Notes: generated by a model from the sequence alone, not told the origin. Counted from the first letter of the stretch, positions 7,012 to 17,043 are shown. The stretch: 36,494 bases of DNA from Chloroflexota bacterium (GCA_027622595.1 JAQBZZ010000015.1:1-36494), one strand, 5' to 3'. Numbers and translations are program-made.

Positions 7012-7725
7012 TCATGTGGGCCTGGCTCCCCAAATAGCCGATCCCAGTCTCACCATAGTTGCACCTTCTTCAACGGCGATCTCAAAGTCTTCGGTCATAC
7101 CCATTGAGAGTCCAAGGGTGGCGTCACGATAGTGCTCAAGCCGGCACACGCCATCTCTAAGCTCCCTGAGCACCCTGAAATATGGCCTTACAGCCTCAAG
7201 GTCTTCCAGGTGTGGAGGAACAGCCATCAGCCCCACCAGCTCAAGATGCTCACATGTGGCTACAAACTCGGCTAGTTCCAAGACCTGATCGGGCCTAACG
7301 CCCTCTTTGGTAGGCTCAGAGCCCACGTTTAACTGAATATAGATTTGCACATGCCTATCCAGCTCATTGGCGATGGTTTCCATCCTGGATGCCAGACGGA
7401 CGCTATCAACCGACTGGACCACGTCGAACAGCGCAACGGCAGATCGCACCTTGTTGGTCTGAAGATGCCCGATTAGATGGAGGCTGACCAGACGATCCGG
7501 CCTGTCCGGGCCCTTGAATTTGGCCTCGGCCTCCTGTATCCAATTCTCGCCCACATGGCCAATACCCAAAGCGATGGCCTGCAGAACCCTCTCCCGCTCC
7601 ACCTGCTTACAGGCCCCCAGCACAGTGACCTGGGCAGGGTCGCGTCCGGCTCGCTCAGCAGCCCTCGCAATTTTTTTGTGTATTTCTTCTATTCTAAAAC
7701 CTATGTCGACCTGTGTCATAGCCAT
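7012..7725 (-). CDS. yggS: YggS/PROSC family pyridoxal phosphate homeostasis protein
   Basis: 237 residues, normal family length. The fold is a single PLP-binding TIM barrel like the N-terminal domain of alanine racemase. The PLP lysine is Lys40 in V-L-G-A-C-K-Q-V. The family segment H-V-G-E-N-W-I-Q-E lies at about 57-65, [10 protein letters not shown] near 84-93, and the phosphate-binding L-S-M-G-M-T-E-D-F near 206-214. These proteins buffer and deliver free PLP; they are not racemases. The start may be either of two closely placed ATGs (codons 1 and 3). It is the last gene of a leftward run after threonine aldolase (a PLP enzyme) and a quinone oxidoreductase. The family usually sits with cell-division genes such as sepF, but not here. 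Confidence 0.93.
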   Translation of the reverse strand: MAMTQVDIGFRIEEIHKKIARAAERAGRDPAQVTVLGACKQVERERVLQAIALGIGHVGENWIQEAEAKFKGPDRPDRLVSLHLIGHLQTNKVRSAVALFDVVQSVDSVRLASRMETIANELDRHVQIYIQLNVGSEPTKEGVRPDQVLELAEFVATCEHLELVGLMAVPPHLEDLEAVRPYFRVLRELRDGVCRLEHYRDATLGLSMGMTEDFEIAVEEGATMVRLGSAIWGARPT

Positions 7726-7774
7726 CCACCCAACTCTGACAAATTAACCCGATCATACATGCTGACAGAAACCC

Positions 7775-8740
7775 CTAAGGTATCAGGAGCAGCTTCCCTG
7801 TGGTCAACCGCCCTTCGAGTTGCCGGTGTGCCTCAGCAGCGTCACTCAATGAGAACTTGCCGTGGATACGGAGGTTCAGCTTGCCGGACTTGACCCATCC
7901 AAGCACGTCGCCAGCACGTTGGAGCAGCTCCTCCCGTGTGGAGGTGTAGACCCCCAGCGAGGGGCGGGTCAGAAAGAGCGATTTCCTGCCGAGTATAGCC
8001 GGTGAAATATCGGGGACGGGGCCGCTGGCCTGACCGTACAGGGCCATGTAGCCACGGGGGGCAAGAGAAGCAAGGCTCTTGTCGAACGTGGTGAGACCAA
8101 CGGCATCGTATACCACCTGGACTCCCTCTCCACCGGTTATTTTGTTAACCTCTTCTTCAAAGTCCTCTTCAACGTAGTTGATAACGTGGTCGGCTCCGGC
8201 CTCCGAGGCGAGCTTCGCCTTATCGGCAGTGGAGACCGTCCCAATTACCCTGGCACCAAGGGACTTTGCCATCTGGGTCAACAGCAGTCCGACACCTCCC
8301 GCGGCGGCGTGGACCAGACAGGTATCCCCTGGCTTCAGAGGATAGGTGGAGTGGCAGAGGTAGTGAGCAGTCATACCCTGGAGCATCACGGCCGCGGCCG
8401 CCTCGGCATCCATGCCTTCCGGCAGCTTCACCAAACGCCAGGACGGCACAACCACCTTCTCCGCATAGGATGCCCCGGCTCCCGTGTAGGCCACCATATC
8501 CCCAACCTCCACCTCCGAAACGCCCTCTCCAACCTGGATAACTTCGCCTGCGCCCTCCCCTCCGGGGATGGCAGGGAGAGATGGAGCGTTCAAGCCGGAG
8601 CGAGCGTATACGTCCATATAGTTGACGCCTGAGGCCTTCATAGCTATCAACGCCTGACCTGGCCCTGGGCTGGGGTCTGGAACATCCGTGTATTTGAGTA
8701 CCTCCGGGCCGCCGACCTGTGTAATCTGTATTGCCTTCAT
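7775..8740 (-). CDS. Zinc-free quinone oxidoreductase (MDR family)
   Basis: 321 residues. The N-terminal GroES-like domain shows V-L-K-Y-T-D-V-P-D-P and the S-G-V-N-Y-M-D signature (about 53-59). The Rossmann domain has the nucleotide-binding A-A-A-G-G-V-G-L-L-L-T-Q (about 145-156). The zinc-binding Cys/His set of alcohol dehydrogenases is absent, which places it with the NADPH:quinone reductases (QOR/zeta-crystallin type). These reduce quinones or enoyl compounds with NADPH in the cytoplasm. A GAAAGGCGG site precedes ATG 8740. It is flanked by threonine aldolase (44 bases upstream) and yggS (49 bases downstream), probably one transcript. The substrate is unknown. Confidence 0.92.
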   Translation of the reverse strand: MKAIQITQVGGPEVLKYTDVPDPSPGPGQALIAMKASGVNYMDVYARSGLNAPSLPAIPGGEGAGEVIQVGEGVSEVEVGDMVAYTGAGASYAEKVVVPSWRLVKLPEGMDAEAAAAVMLQGMTAHYLCHSTYPLKPGDTCLVHAAAGGVGLLLTQMAKSLGARVIGTVSTADKAKLASEAGADHVINYVEEDFEEEVNKITGGEGVQVVYDAVGLTTFDKSLASLAPRGYMALYGQASGPVPDISPAILGRKSLFLTRPSLGVYTSTREELLQRAGDVLGWVKSGKLNLRIHGKFSLSDAAEAHRQLEGRLTTGKLLLIP

Positions 8741-8784
8741 ACTATTCCGCCTTTCTCGTCTGATTTTTTTGTTTGTAAAATATG

Positions 8785-9813
8785 CTACTTCATCACCGAC
8801 TCCACAACCTCCAGCACCGTGTCAACGTCGGTTTCATCTATGCCGTAGTGGGTCACCATACGCACCTTTGACCCATATGGGTGATGCCCTCGCACTCCCC
8901 GTTCTTCGATCCGCCGCAGGAAGCCTGGAGCGTCCCCATCGGCCATCTGGAAAATAACAATGTTGGTCTGAATCCTGGCAGGGTCCAGGATGATGCCTGG
9001 AATACGGCTCAACCCTTCCGCCAACCGTCGCGCATTATGGTGGTCCTCTGCCAACCGCTCCACCATCTCCTCCAGGGCCACAAGGGCCGCCGCCGCCAAG
9101 ACTCCCACCTGGCGCATGCCGCCTCCAAGACTGTTGCGAGCGCGACGCGCCCCTTGAACGAACTCCTTGCTGCCGCAGATAATCGAACCCACAGGGCAGC
9201 TCAGGCCTTTGGAGAAGCAGAACATTAACGAGTCAACGGAGCGCACCAGCTCCCTGGGAGGCACTCCCATGTACACGGCGGCATTGAACAGGCGGGCCCC
9301 ATCCAGGTGCACCGCCGCATCGCGCCGGTGGGCAATCTCAACGATTGTATCGGTGTATTCGGGAGTGAGGACAGCGCCACTGCACCGGTTGTGGGTGTTT
9401 TCCAGGCACACCAGAGCGGTACGAGGGTACCTCCGGGAGGAGGGACGAATGGCCGCCTCAACCATACCCGGGTCCATAGTGCCGTCCTCCGCAGTGGGCA
9501 ACTGGCGGTAGCCCACCCCTCCCAGCGCCGAAACACTGCCGTACTCGTACAGATATATGTGAGACTGGTCCCCCACGATTATCTCTTCTCCGCGCTGACA
9601 GTGGCTCAACACAGAGGCCAGATTGGCCATGGAGCCGCTTGGGACAAAGACCGCGTCCTCCTTGCCCATCATGTCGGCCACCACCTCCTGCAAACGGTTC
9701 ACCGTGGGATCATCGCCCCAGCCATCGTCGCCTAGCTCGGCGTTAGCCATGGCCTGACGCATGGCAGGCGTGGGATGGGTCACGGTATCGCTGCGCAGGT
9801 CGATCTGCCTCAT
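8785..9813 (-). CDS. ltaE: Low-specificity threonine aldolase
   Basis: 342 residues, full length for the PLP fold-type I threonine aldolases. It begins with the hallmark I-D-L-R-S-D-T-V-T (4-12). His85 in Q-S-H-I-Y stacks on PLP, Asp171 lies in H-L-D-G-A-R, and Lys202 in F-C-F-S-K-G-L is the Schiff-base lysine. It cleaves threonine or allo-threonine to glycine and acetaldehyde, feeding glycine and one-carbon supply. GAGGAGG lies just before the ATG. It is first in a leftward run with the quinone oxidoreductase and YggS, the latter possibly helping PLP supply. Stereospecificity (L-threo against L-allo) cannot be read from the sequence. Confidence 0.95.
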   Translation of the reverse strand: MRQIDLRSDTVTHPTPAMRQAMANAELGDDGWGDDPTVNRLQEVVADMMGKEDAVFVPSGSMANLASVLSHCQRGEEIIVGDQSHIYLYEYGSVSALGGVGYRQLPTAEDGTMDPGMVEAAIRPSSRRYPRTALVCLENTHNRCSGAVLTPEYTDTIVEIAHRRDAAVHLDGARLFNAAVYMGVPPRELVRSVDSLMFCFSKGLSCPVGSIICGSKEFVQGARRARNSLGGGMRQVGVLAAAALVALEEMVERLAEDHHNARRLAEGLSRIPGIILDPARIQTNIVIFQMADGDAPGFLRRIEERGVRGHHPYGSKVRMVTHYGIDETDVDTVLEVVESVMK

Positions 9814-9922
9814 GGGACACCTCCTCTGCTATGAACTCATTCTAGCAACATAGCCTGCCCCTTACCAGGCTGGTTTGCATACAAAGCAGAGTCGCATAAT
9901 TTACGTGGGTAGAGCCTGCCGA

Positions 9923-9942
9923 AGGGGCAGCGCCCTGCCCCT
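9923..9942 (-). terminator. Hairpin directly after the carbonic anhydrase stop
   Basis: AGGGGCAG (9923-9930) and CTGCCCCT (9935-9942) form a perfect 8-bp stem with a 4-base loop, beginning 2 bases past the stop of the leftward gamma carbonic anhydrase gene. There is no T-run, so it may be a weak terminator or a 3'-end stabiliser that separates this gene from ltaE. Confidence 0.45.
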
Positions 9943-9944
9943 AT

Positions 9945-10490
9945 CTATACGTTGGGGTCTGTGAACTTCTCCTGGTCGGGGTCCTGAAGCCCCGCCGCCT
10001 TGAACTCCTGGCTGTAGCGCTGGTAGTCCGTTGAGAATTTTTCCATCATCTCAAGGTGCCGCTCCATGACCGTGCGCCGCACCTCAGCAGGCGCTCCAAC
10101 CACAAGGGAGTTTGGGGGGATTTCCACCCGCTCAAGTACCACCGCTCCGGAGGCGACCAGTGAGTGGTGGCGAATTGTGGTGTACCCATTGACCGTGGCC
10201 CCGTTCCCTATCAGGCAGTGGTCTTCCACCGTGGTGGCGTGACACATCACCAGGTGGCCTACGGTCACGTAATCGCCATAGGTACAGTCCTCGTCCGAAT
10301 GGATAACGCAGTTGTCCTGAATATTGACGAACTTGCCTATCTTTATCTTGTACCGGTTGGCCCTGATGACAGTGCCGGGCCAGATGCTGGAACCCTCCCC
10401 TATCTCCACGTCTCCCACAACATAGGCCGCTTCACTGACAAAGGCAGTTGGATGAATCCTTGGGGTCTTATCTCCAAAGCTCCGTATCAC
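9945..10490 (-). CDS. Gamma carbonic anhydrase-like hexapeptide protein
   Basis: 181 residues built from left-handed beta-helix hexapeptide repeats (I-G-x-x-x-x type from about residue 18 to 135). The three zinc ligands of the gamma-carbonic anhydrase family are in place: His64 (C-V-I-H-S), His79 (V-G-H) and His84 (M-C-H). Family members form trimers with a metal at each interface and hydrate CO2, though many bacterial ones (YrdA/PaaY-like) have uncertain activity. In place of the usual R-G-D after the first W-P motif it has R-A-N (43-45), so activity is not assured. The C-terminal helix (about 150-181) packs on the outside of the helix in this family. It begins 51 bases after an unknown membrane protein gene, likely the same transcript. 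Confidence 0.9.
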   Translation of the reverse strand: MIRSFGDKTPRIHPTAFVSEAAYVVGDVEIGEGSSIWPGTVIRANRYKIKIGKFVNIQDNCVIHSDEDCTYGDYVTVGHLVMCHATTVEDHCLIGNGATVNGYTTIRHHSLVASGAVVLERVEIPPNSLVVGAPAEVRRTVMERHLEMMEKFSTDYQRYSQEFKAAGLQDPDQEKFTDPNV

Positions 10491-10541
10491 TATGCCCTCC
10501 TTGCCTGCTCAAATACCCTTGAGCCTGTCCAACGGCCTTCT

Positions 10542-11225
10542 CTAGAGCGAGCCTTCACCTGCTGACGGCAGTTCCTGATAGAACTCTACCACTCCAGGGA
10601 GGTCCTCGGCTCTTAGGTTCTCCCAGTCGATGCCAAGGGCCGTATTCCTCAGCACTCCCACCAGCAGAACGACCTCCTGGCTGGACGAACGGCTCCCGCT
10701 GTCAGCAACGGGCCTTAGCCAGGCCAGAGTCACGCTCTCCGCGCGCTCGTCCGCGAAGAGACGCTCAAGAACTGTGATGCTGTAGTTCTGTAACGCGTCT
10801 CTTCCAGAACTGCTCTGAGGGTCCAGTCCTTCAACCAGAAATCCTATGACGGGGTCCCGGACTGAGGTATCGAACTGGATGCCAATATACCGTACCTGGC
10901 CCAGTGCGCCCGATTCGCTCAGGGCCGCGTTCACGCTGCTCCCGATCCACAGTTCGTAGGCCTGCGTATCCTGGGCCGTGTTGTCCGACGAGGTCCCGGT
11001 TTGATCCCCGCCACCAGATAGCGACCCCAGGATGGGCGACAGAAGAGAACCGACGAAGGACAGGAGCATGATACCACCCACAACCTTCAGAAGGATCGAC
11101 ATTCGAGACCCTCCCGACGGAGGCTCATCACCGAAGGGAATGGCCGACAGTTCCTCTATATCCTTGGGGTCTGGGTACTCCCAGTCCTGGTATTCGTCGC
11201 CGGGGCCGGGACGCTTTTCTAACAT
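10542..11225 (-). CDS. Unknown single-pass membrane-anchored protein
   Basis: 227 residues. Residues 1-42 are acidic and Pro-rich and probably cytoplasmic. One hydrophobic segment follows (about 43-68, I-L-L-K-V-V-G-G-I-M-L-L), then a G/S/T/D-rich linker (70-87), and from about 88 a globular domain containing W-I-G-S-S-V-N-A-A-L-S. The linker and topology put that domain outside the membrane. The globular part mixes helices and strands (Y-I-G-I-Q-F-D, V-V-L-L-V-G-V-L-R) but I do not recognise the family. The ATG has only a weak purine site (GAAGAG). It is upstream of the carbonic anhydrase gene by 51 bases. No function is proposed. Confidence 0.7.
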   Translation of the reverse strand: MLEKRPGPGDEYQDWEYPDPKDIEELSAIPFGDEPPSGGSRMSILLKVVGGIMLLSFVGSLLSPILGSLSGGGDQTGTSSDNTAQDTQAYELWIGSSVNAALSESGALGQVRYIGIQFDTSVRDPVIGFLVEGLDPQSSSGRDALQNYSITVLERLFADERAESVTLAWLRPVADSGSRSSSQEVVLLVGVLRNTALGIDWENLRAEDLPGVVEFYQELPSAGEGSL

Positions 11226-11430
11226 TGGAAGACTCTTCTATAAAATCTATACAACAATATATTACTTGCGAAAAACTATTGTGGGTACTTCATCATTTTG
11301 ATGAAAACCCCAGGCCGTGGGTTCAACTGAAATTCATCTTGTGAGAAAAATTCCCGATACAGGTTGGGGATTCGCCCAAAACAACAACTGCGACGAACGC
11401 ATTCTAGTGGAGAAGACGGGGAGACGCAAA

Positions 11431-11703
11431 TTAGATCATGAACCGCTTGAGACAGGAGGGGCATTTCGCTAGCAATAGAGGCCTACTCGTTGCCGATGTG
11501 CCCTCTTGGAGCGCCTTGACCGCCTGGCAATCGGGCCTGCAGACCGCCCTGCCGAACGGGTCGTTACCATGAACCACGTCGTAGCACGGATGTCCAAGAG
11601 CCTCTGCCTCTTCAATGCCAAGCACAACCGAGGCAGCGTAGCTCCATTCGACGATCCGCTGCCGGACATCGATTGCGAAGTAGGCTTGTCCAGGCTGAAC
11701 CAT
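11431..11703 (-). pseudogene. Truncated PAS-domain protein
   Basis: 90 residues from ATG 11703, which has GGAAGAGG 7 bases upstream; a longer frame to 11799 lacks such a site. Residues 5-75 match a PAS fold: A-Y-F-A-I-D, I-V-E-W-S-Y-A-A-S, L-G-I-E-E-A-E-A-L-G-H-P-C-Y-D-V, then D-P-F-G-R-A-V-C-R-P-D-C. The Cys pair in the last segment is typical of a PAS subgroup that is normally followed by more PAS sequence and a LuxR-type helix-turn-helix. Here the frame stops just where the next strand should begin. None of the three downstream frames resumes a recognisable PAS or HTH sequence, so the gene appears decayed or deleted. A consensus-like -10 and an inverted repeat lie upstream. Confidence 0.6.
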
Positions 11704-11797
11704 TACGCAGCCTCTTCCACCGTATCCCCCTCTTTCACCCCCGGCAGGCCCCACCACTACGGCACACTGTACGTTACTCCGCCCAGTACCAGTTCCC

Positions 11798-11826
11798 ATT
11801 ATATCACGGTGTGAAGTTATTCACAC
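11798..11826 (-). promoter_or_regulatory. Promoter with overlapping inverted repeat for the PAS gene
   Basis: On the minus strand a TATAAT lies at 11803-11798, about 95 bases before the PAS start. The -35 position overlaps a perfect inverted repeat, GTGTGAA (11809-11815) and TTCACAC (11820-11826), with a 4-base spacer. A site overlapping the -35 and spacer would suit a repressor, or the PAS-HTH protein itself before it decayed. The -35 itself (TGTGAA) is only a partial match. Confidence 0.4.
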
Positions 11827-11941
11827 TAAGCAATGCGCAATAATTGAAGCAATCTAAGAAGGAACCGTACCGAGTGGAGGGTGAAGCTGAACCGAACACG
11901 CCTTCAGGGGAGAATACTGAAGAGTTCACAAGAACGTGATT

Positions 11942-12017
11942 TGGTCGGGGTGGCCGGACTCGAACCGGCGACCTCTACGCCCCGAACGTAGCGCGCTACC
12001 AACTGCGCTACACCCCG
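11942..12017 (-). tRNA. tRNA-Pro (anticodon CGG), CCA encoded
   Basis: The minus-strand cloverleaf has acceptor CGGGGTG pairing with CACCCCG, anticodon arm CTACG-TTCGGGG-CGTAG exposing CGG, and the T arm with GGTTCGAGTCC. Discriminator A and an encoded CCA follow. Ends: 5' at 12017, 3' A at 11942. Confidence 0.95.
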
Positions 12018-12026
12018 ATGACCCTA

Positions 12027-13019
12027 TTATACGCTTTCTTCCACAACAACTTCCACGGGCCCAACATCTTCCGCTGGAGAGAAAACAGGCCCGGGACTTT
12101 CCGGGACATTCTTACCCTCCAGAGGGGAAATATCAGCACCGTACATATCACGGAGGACGTGCATGAACGCCAGCAACGCAGGGCTATAGTGCTGCGCGCG
12201 CCGCACTATAACGGCGGTTGGCAGCGACACCAAATGCCCCCCCTTGAGAGGAACTAGGCTCAAGCTGCCACGCTCCAACTCATGTCTCACGCTGCTTCGG
12301 GGCAGGAAAGAGATTCCCATGCCCAACTCCACCAGATGCTTGGTGGCCTCAATGCTATCCAGAGTCATCTCCACCCTGGGCGAGATCCCCGCCTCTCTGC
12401 ACACCTGATCAATAAGCACAAAGTAAGAGGAATCTCTATCGTATAGGATTAGGGGTTCCAGAGCGACCTCGTAAATGCTGGCCTCGCCCCTAATAGCAAT
12501 GGGGTGCTGAGGACTGGTGGCCAGGCAGATATCCTCGTCATACAGGTGGATTGTCACCACATCAGGGTGAGTCAGCATCCGGGACAGTCCCACCTGGACC
12601 TCCTCTTCCACCACCATCTGAAGCACATTGGATGAGCGACCTATATTGATGTGCACCTTAATGCTTGGGTACTGTTGGCGGAACCTCTCCAGCATGGACG
12701 GGAGTGTATATGTGCCTATCGCCCGCGCCGAGGCAATCTGCAGCACACCCCCGGAGGCATCTAGTGTGGTGTCTATAACATCCCGTCCCTGGCGCAGAGC
12801 CTCGATAGCACGCTCCGTATACGGACGAAACGCCTTGCCCATCTCCGTCAGACGCACGCCTCGGCCCATGCGATGGAATAGAGGGACTCCCAGCTCCTGC
12901 TCCAGCGCATGCACCCTGGCACTCAGAGACGGCTGGGATAGGAACAACGCCTCAGCAGCGCGGCGAAAACTACCACGTTCCGCGGCCGCCAAAAAGGCTT
13001 CCAACTGTCTCAACTCCAC
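12027..13019 (-). CDS. LysR-family transcriptional regulator
   Basis: 330 residues from GTG 13019, chosen because GGGGGAG lies 4 bases upstream and the product then starts with the usual M-E-L-R-Q-L-E-A-F. An ATG at 13079 would add 20 atypical residues. Residues 1-60 are the winged helix-turn-helix (A-A-E-A-L-F-L-S-Q-P-S-L-S-A-R-V recognition region). About 90-300 is the periplasmic-binding-protein-like effector domain, which senses a small molecule. The gene diverges from isocitrate lyase with 237 bases between them, the classic arrangement for a LysR activator of the neighbouring gene. The effector is unknown; a C2 or glyoxylate-related metabolite would fit. The C-terminal 25 residues past the domain are variable. 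Confidence 0.92.
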   Translation of the reverse strand: MELRQLEAFLAAAERGSFRRAAEALFLSQPSLSARVHALEQELGVPLFHRMGRGVRLTEMGKAFRPYTERAIEALRQGRDVIDTTLDASGGVLQIASARAIGTYTLPSMLERFRQQYPSIKVHINIGRSSNVLQMVVEEEVQVGLSRMLTHPDVVTIHLYDEDICLATSPQHPIAIRGEASIYEVALEPLILYDRDSSYFVLIDQVCREAGISPRVEMTLDSIEATKHLVELGMGISFLPRSSVRHELERGSLSLVPLKGGHLVSLPTAVIVRRAQHYSPALLAFMHVLRDMYGADISPLEGKNVPESPGPVFSPAEDVGPVEVVVEESV

Positions 13020-13104
13020 TAGACTCCCCCTCTGAGCATGGAGACCCGCTGTCTTATCTCCATACAATGCGCCAGGCATTAACTCGGCCAGCGATAGCCT
13101 TGAC

Positions 13105-13159
13105 CTATCACTGCAATAGAAAAGACCGCCGTTGAATTATAGCTCACATTCGGTATACT
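13105..13159 (+). promoter_or_regulatory. Isocitrate lyase promoter with candidate LysR site
   Basis: TTGAAT (13132-13137), a 16-base spacer and TATACT (13154-13159) form a sigma70-type promoter pointing to aceA. Upstream, CTAT-N7-ATAG (13105-13119) matches the LysR T-N11-A dyad and is centred about 55 bases before the predicted start of transcription, where LysR activators bind. It also lies before the divergent LysR gene, allowing autoregulation. Confidence 0.5.
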
Positions 13160-13256
13160 GGTATAGCATATGCTTCTTACGCTTCACGTACTTAACTCTT
13201 CAAGAGAGCGATAGAAACACGGGAAAGAGACTCGAATATGGAAAGGGAGACAGAAA

Positions 13257-14549
13257 ATGAATAACAATCACTCGGATACTGCCCAGCAGGTGAATGACCT
13301 CAAGCAACGCTGGGCCACAGACCCGCGCTGGAAAGGCGTCAAGCGCGACTATACTGCCGAGGACGTGGTAAAGCTGCGTGGCAGCGTGATGATCGAGCAC
13401 ACCCTGGCCCGTCGGGGTTCAGAGCGCCTGTGGCGCCAACTGAATGAAGAAGGGTACATAAGGACCTTCGGAGCATTGACCGGAGCACAGGCGGTAAACA
13501 TGGTCAAAGCAGGCCTTCAAGCCCTCTATCTGAGTGGCTGGCAGGTCGCCGCCGATGCCAACCTGGCATCTCAGACCTTCCCTGACCAGAGTCTGTACCC
13601 ATCAAATAGCGTCCCTGCGGTGGTCAAGAGGCTCAACAACGCCCTGATGCGCGCCGATCAGCTCCAGTCCCTTGATGGTGACACCGACATAGACTGGTTC
13701 GCTCCAATCCTGGCAGACGCGGAAGCCGGCTTCGGAGGAGCCATCCACGCCTTTGAGTTGATGAGAGGTATGATAGAAGCCGGAGCCGCTGGCGTTCACT
13801 ACGAAGACCAGCTTGCTGCGGCCAAGAAGTGCGGCCACATGGGCGGCAAGGTACTGATACCAACCAACATGTTCATCCATACCCTGAACGCGGCAAGGCT
13901 CGCAGCAGATGTCCTCGACGTGCCAACCGTACTGTGCGCAAGAACAGATGCACGCGCCGCCACCCTGCTCACCAGCGACATCGATGACCGTGACAAGGAG
14001 TTCGTGACAGGAGAGCGGACACCAGAAGGTTACTACGTGATAAGAGACGGGTTCGATGCCGCGGTTGCCAGGGGACTTGCATACGCGCCATATGCAGATA
14101 TGCTGTGGTGTGAGACCTCCGACCCTGACCTGGACGAAGCCATTGCATATGCCGAAGCAATCCACGCCAAGTACCCCGATATGATGCTGGCGTACAACTG
14201 CTCGCCCTCCTTCAACTGGAAGGGCGCACTGGACGACAAGACCATCGCCAAGTTCCAGGACGAACTTGGCAAGGCAGGGTACAAGTTCCAGTTCATAACC
14301 CTTGCCGGCTGGCACATGATCAACCTGAACGCCTTTGAGTTGGCGCATGAGTACCGAACCGAGGGCATGTCTGCTTATGTGAAAATCCAGGAGCAGGAGT
14401 TTGCCAGGGAGAAGGACGGCTACACAGCCACCAAGCACCAGACAGAGGTGGGCGCAGGCTACTTCGACGAAGTCCTGCTCAGCGTCAGCCCTGACCTCGC
14501 CGCCACCGCTGCCCTGACCGGCTCAACAGAGTCGGCCCAGTTCAGCTAG
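13257..14549 (+). CDS. aceA: Isocitrate lyase
   Basis: 430 residues, normal for bacterial isocitrate lyase. The catalytic K-K-C-G-H is at 190-194 with Cys192 as the acid/base. W-x-x-A-A-D-A-N (95-102) and D-A-E-A-G-F-G-G (154-161) bind substrate and Mg. The C-terminal T-L-A-G-W-H and the N-C-S-P-S-F-N-W substrate motif are present. It splits isocitrate into succinate and glyoxylate, the first step of the glyoxylate shunt, letting the cell grow on acetate, fatty acids or other C2 sources. GAAAGGGAG precedes the ATG. Malate synthase, its usual partner, is not in the window. Divergent from the LysR gene and ended by a strong terminator, so a single-gene unit. Confidence 0.97.
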   Translation: MNNNHSDTAQQVNDLKQRWATDPRWKGVKRDYTAEDVVKLRGSVMIEHTLARRGSERLWRQLNEEGYIRTFGALTGAQAVNMVKAGLQALYLSGWQVAADANLASQTFPDQSLYPSNSVPAVVKRLNNALMRADQLQSLDGDTDIDWFAPILADAEAGFGGAIHAFELMRGMIEAGAAGVHYEDQLAAAKKCGHMGGKVLIPTNMFIHTLNAARLAADVLDVPTVLCARTDARAATLLTSDIDDRDKEFVTGERTPEGYYVIRDGFDAAVARGLAYAPYADMLWCETSDPDLDEAIAYAEAIHAKYPDMMLAYNCSPSFNWKGALDDKTIAKFQDELGKAGYKFQFITLAGWHMINLNAFELAHEYRTEGMSAYVKIQEQEFAREKDGYTATKHQTEVGAGYFDEVLLSVSPDLAATAALTGSTESAQFS

Positions 14550-14585
14550 ACCGGCGCACGGCGGAGACCCTCACTGTCGAAGCAC

Positions 14586-14622
14586 AAACCAGGAGTCGGG
14601 CAGCTTGCCCGACTCCTGGTTT
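14586..14622 (+). terminator. Terminator of the isocitrate lyase gene
   Basis: A perfect 17-bp stem (14586-14602 with 14606-14622) around a 3-base loop, 37 bases after the aceA stop. The stem is flanked by A and T runs, so it can work in either direction. Confidence 0.85.
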
Positions 14623-14652
14623 CGCGTTCATTGACCAGGAGTAAAATCTACG

Positions 14653-14856
14653 ATGCCAGCAAACAAATATCTAACAGAGGATGAACGGGCTCAGATAGAG
14701 GCACTGATACTGTCGTTCGACAACCACGGTTGCGGCCTCCGCCTGGACATACAGGCCCAGGCTGCCCTGCGTCGCCTCCTCGGTGCCCTGGATGAGGCCG
14801 AGCAAACCGCGGAGCAATACCGGACACGGATGCTGGAACAGGAAGGGAATCCCTGA
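14653..14856 (+). CDS. Small helical protein of unknown function (67 aa)
   Basis: 67 residues from ATG 14653; GGAG lies about 10 bases upstream. The product is soluble, acidic and predicted all-helical, with L-T-E-D-E-R-A-Q-I-E-A-L-I-L at the start and A-A-L-R-R-L-L-G-A-L-D-E-A-E near the end. It sits between the isocitrate lyase terminator and the groE promoter, in its own small unit. It has no motif I recognise. It could be a protein-interaction adaptor, but that is speculation. Confidence 0.45.
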   Translation: MPANKYLTEDERAQIEALILSFDNHGCGLRLDIQAQAALRRLLGALDEAEQTAEQYRTRMLEQEGNP

Positions 14857-14943
14857 AGAAACGTTGCCTGGCAGCATCGCAAAAGCACGGCAACTTGCAT
14901 GATTCAAGGGCCATCTCACCCTGCCCACCCCTCGTAAATCCTC

Positions 14944-14972
14944 TTGACAATGATTGTGCCCTATCCTATACT
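14944..14972 (+). promoter_or_regulatory. groES-groEL promoter, consensus sigma70
   Basis: A perfect -35 TTGACA (14944-14949), a 17-base spacer, and -10 TATACT (14967-14972). Transcription should begin near 14979, immediately before the CIRCE operator. The gap to the groES start is about 90 bases. Confidence 0.85.
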
Positions 14973-14979
14973 AATCGAG

Positions 14980-15012
14980 GATTTAGCAGTCTTATGGCAA
15001 GTTTGCTAAATC
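14980..15012 (+). promoter_or_regulatory. CIRCE operator for HrcA
   Basis: GATTTAGCA (14980-14988) and TGCTAAATC (15004-15012) are inverted repeats. The core TTAGCAGTC-N9-GTTTGCTAA matches the CIRCE consensus TTAGCACTC-N9-GAGTGCTAA except at three of the six inner positions next to the spacer. It overlaps the transcription start, where HrcA repressor blocks chaperonin expression until heat shock. No hrcA gene is in the window. Confidence 0.85.
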
Positions 15013-15067
15013 CTTGCGCGTCATAAGCAGTTCGCATCATGCAGTTCGTATAATAAGGAGGGAAAAG

Positions 15068-15361
15068 GTGGCACGTACATACCAACCATATGGAGACCGG
15101 GTAGTAATTAAGCCCTCGAAGCGGGAAGAGGTCTCTGCCGGAGGCATACTTCTTCCAGATACCGCCCAGGAGAAGCCCCAGGAGGGGAAGATAGTGGCCG
15201 TTGGGCCGGGCCGCACCGCCGACGACGGAAAGCGTATAGCCATGGAGTCCAAGGTCGGTGACCTTGTGCTCTATTCAAAGTACGCCGGGAGCGAAGTTAA
15301 AGAAGAAGGCGAGGAGTATCTGGTCCTGAGGGAGACAGACATCCTTGCTAAGATATCTTAG
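15068..15361 (+). CDS. groES: Co-chaperonin GroES
   Basis: 97 residues from GTG 15068, chosen because AAGGAGGG lies just upstream; an ATG at 15014 would put atypical sequence in front. The single domain begins Y-Q-P-Y-G-D-R-V-V, has the mobile loop S-A-G-G-I-L-L-P-D (about 24-32) that docks on GroEL, and the roof loop. It forms a heptameric lid on GroEL and helps fold proteins in the cytoplasm. Controlled by the CIRCE site and the promoter directly upstream. groEL follows after 71 bases that carry three 18-base tandem repeats. Confidence 0.97.
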   Translation: MARTYQPYGDRVVIKPSKREEVSAGGILLPDTAQEKPQEGKIVAVGPGRTADDGKRIAMESKVGDLVLYSKYAGSEVKEEGEEYLVLRETDILAKIS

Positions 15362-15370
15362 TCACAATTC

Positions 15371-17043
<1,673 letters not shown>

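Noticed and set aside
13602-14438. A 278-residue open frame on the minus strand
   Set aside because: Antisense to aceA, whose catalytic motifs are complete; composition is that of a reverse-complement shadow.
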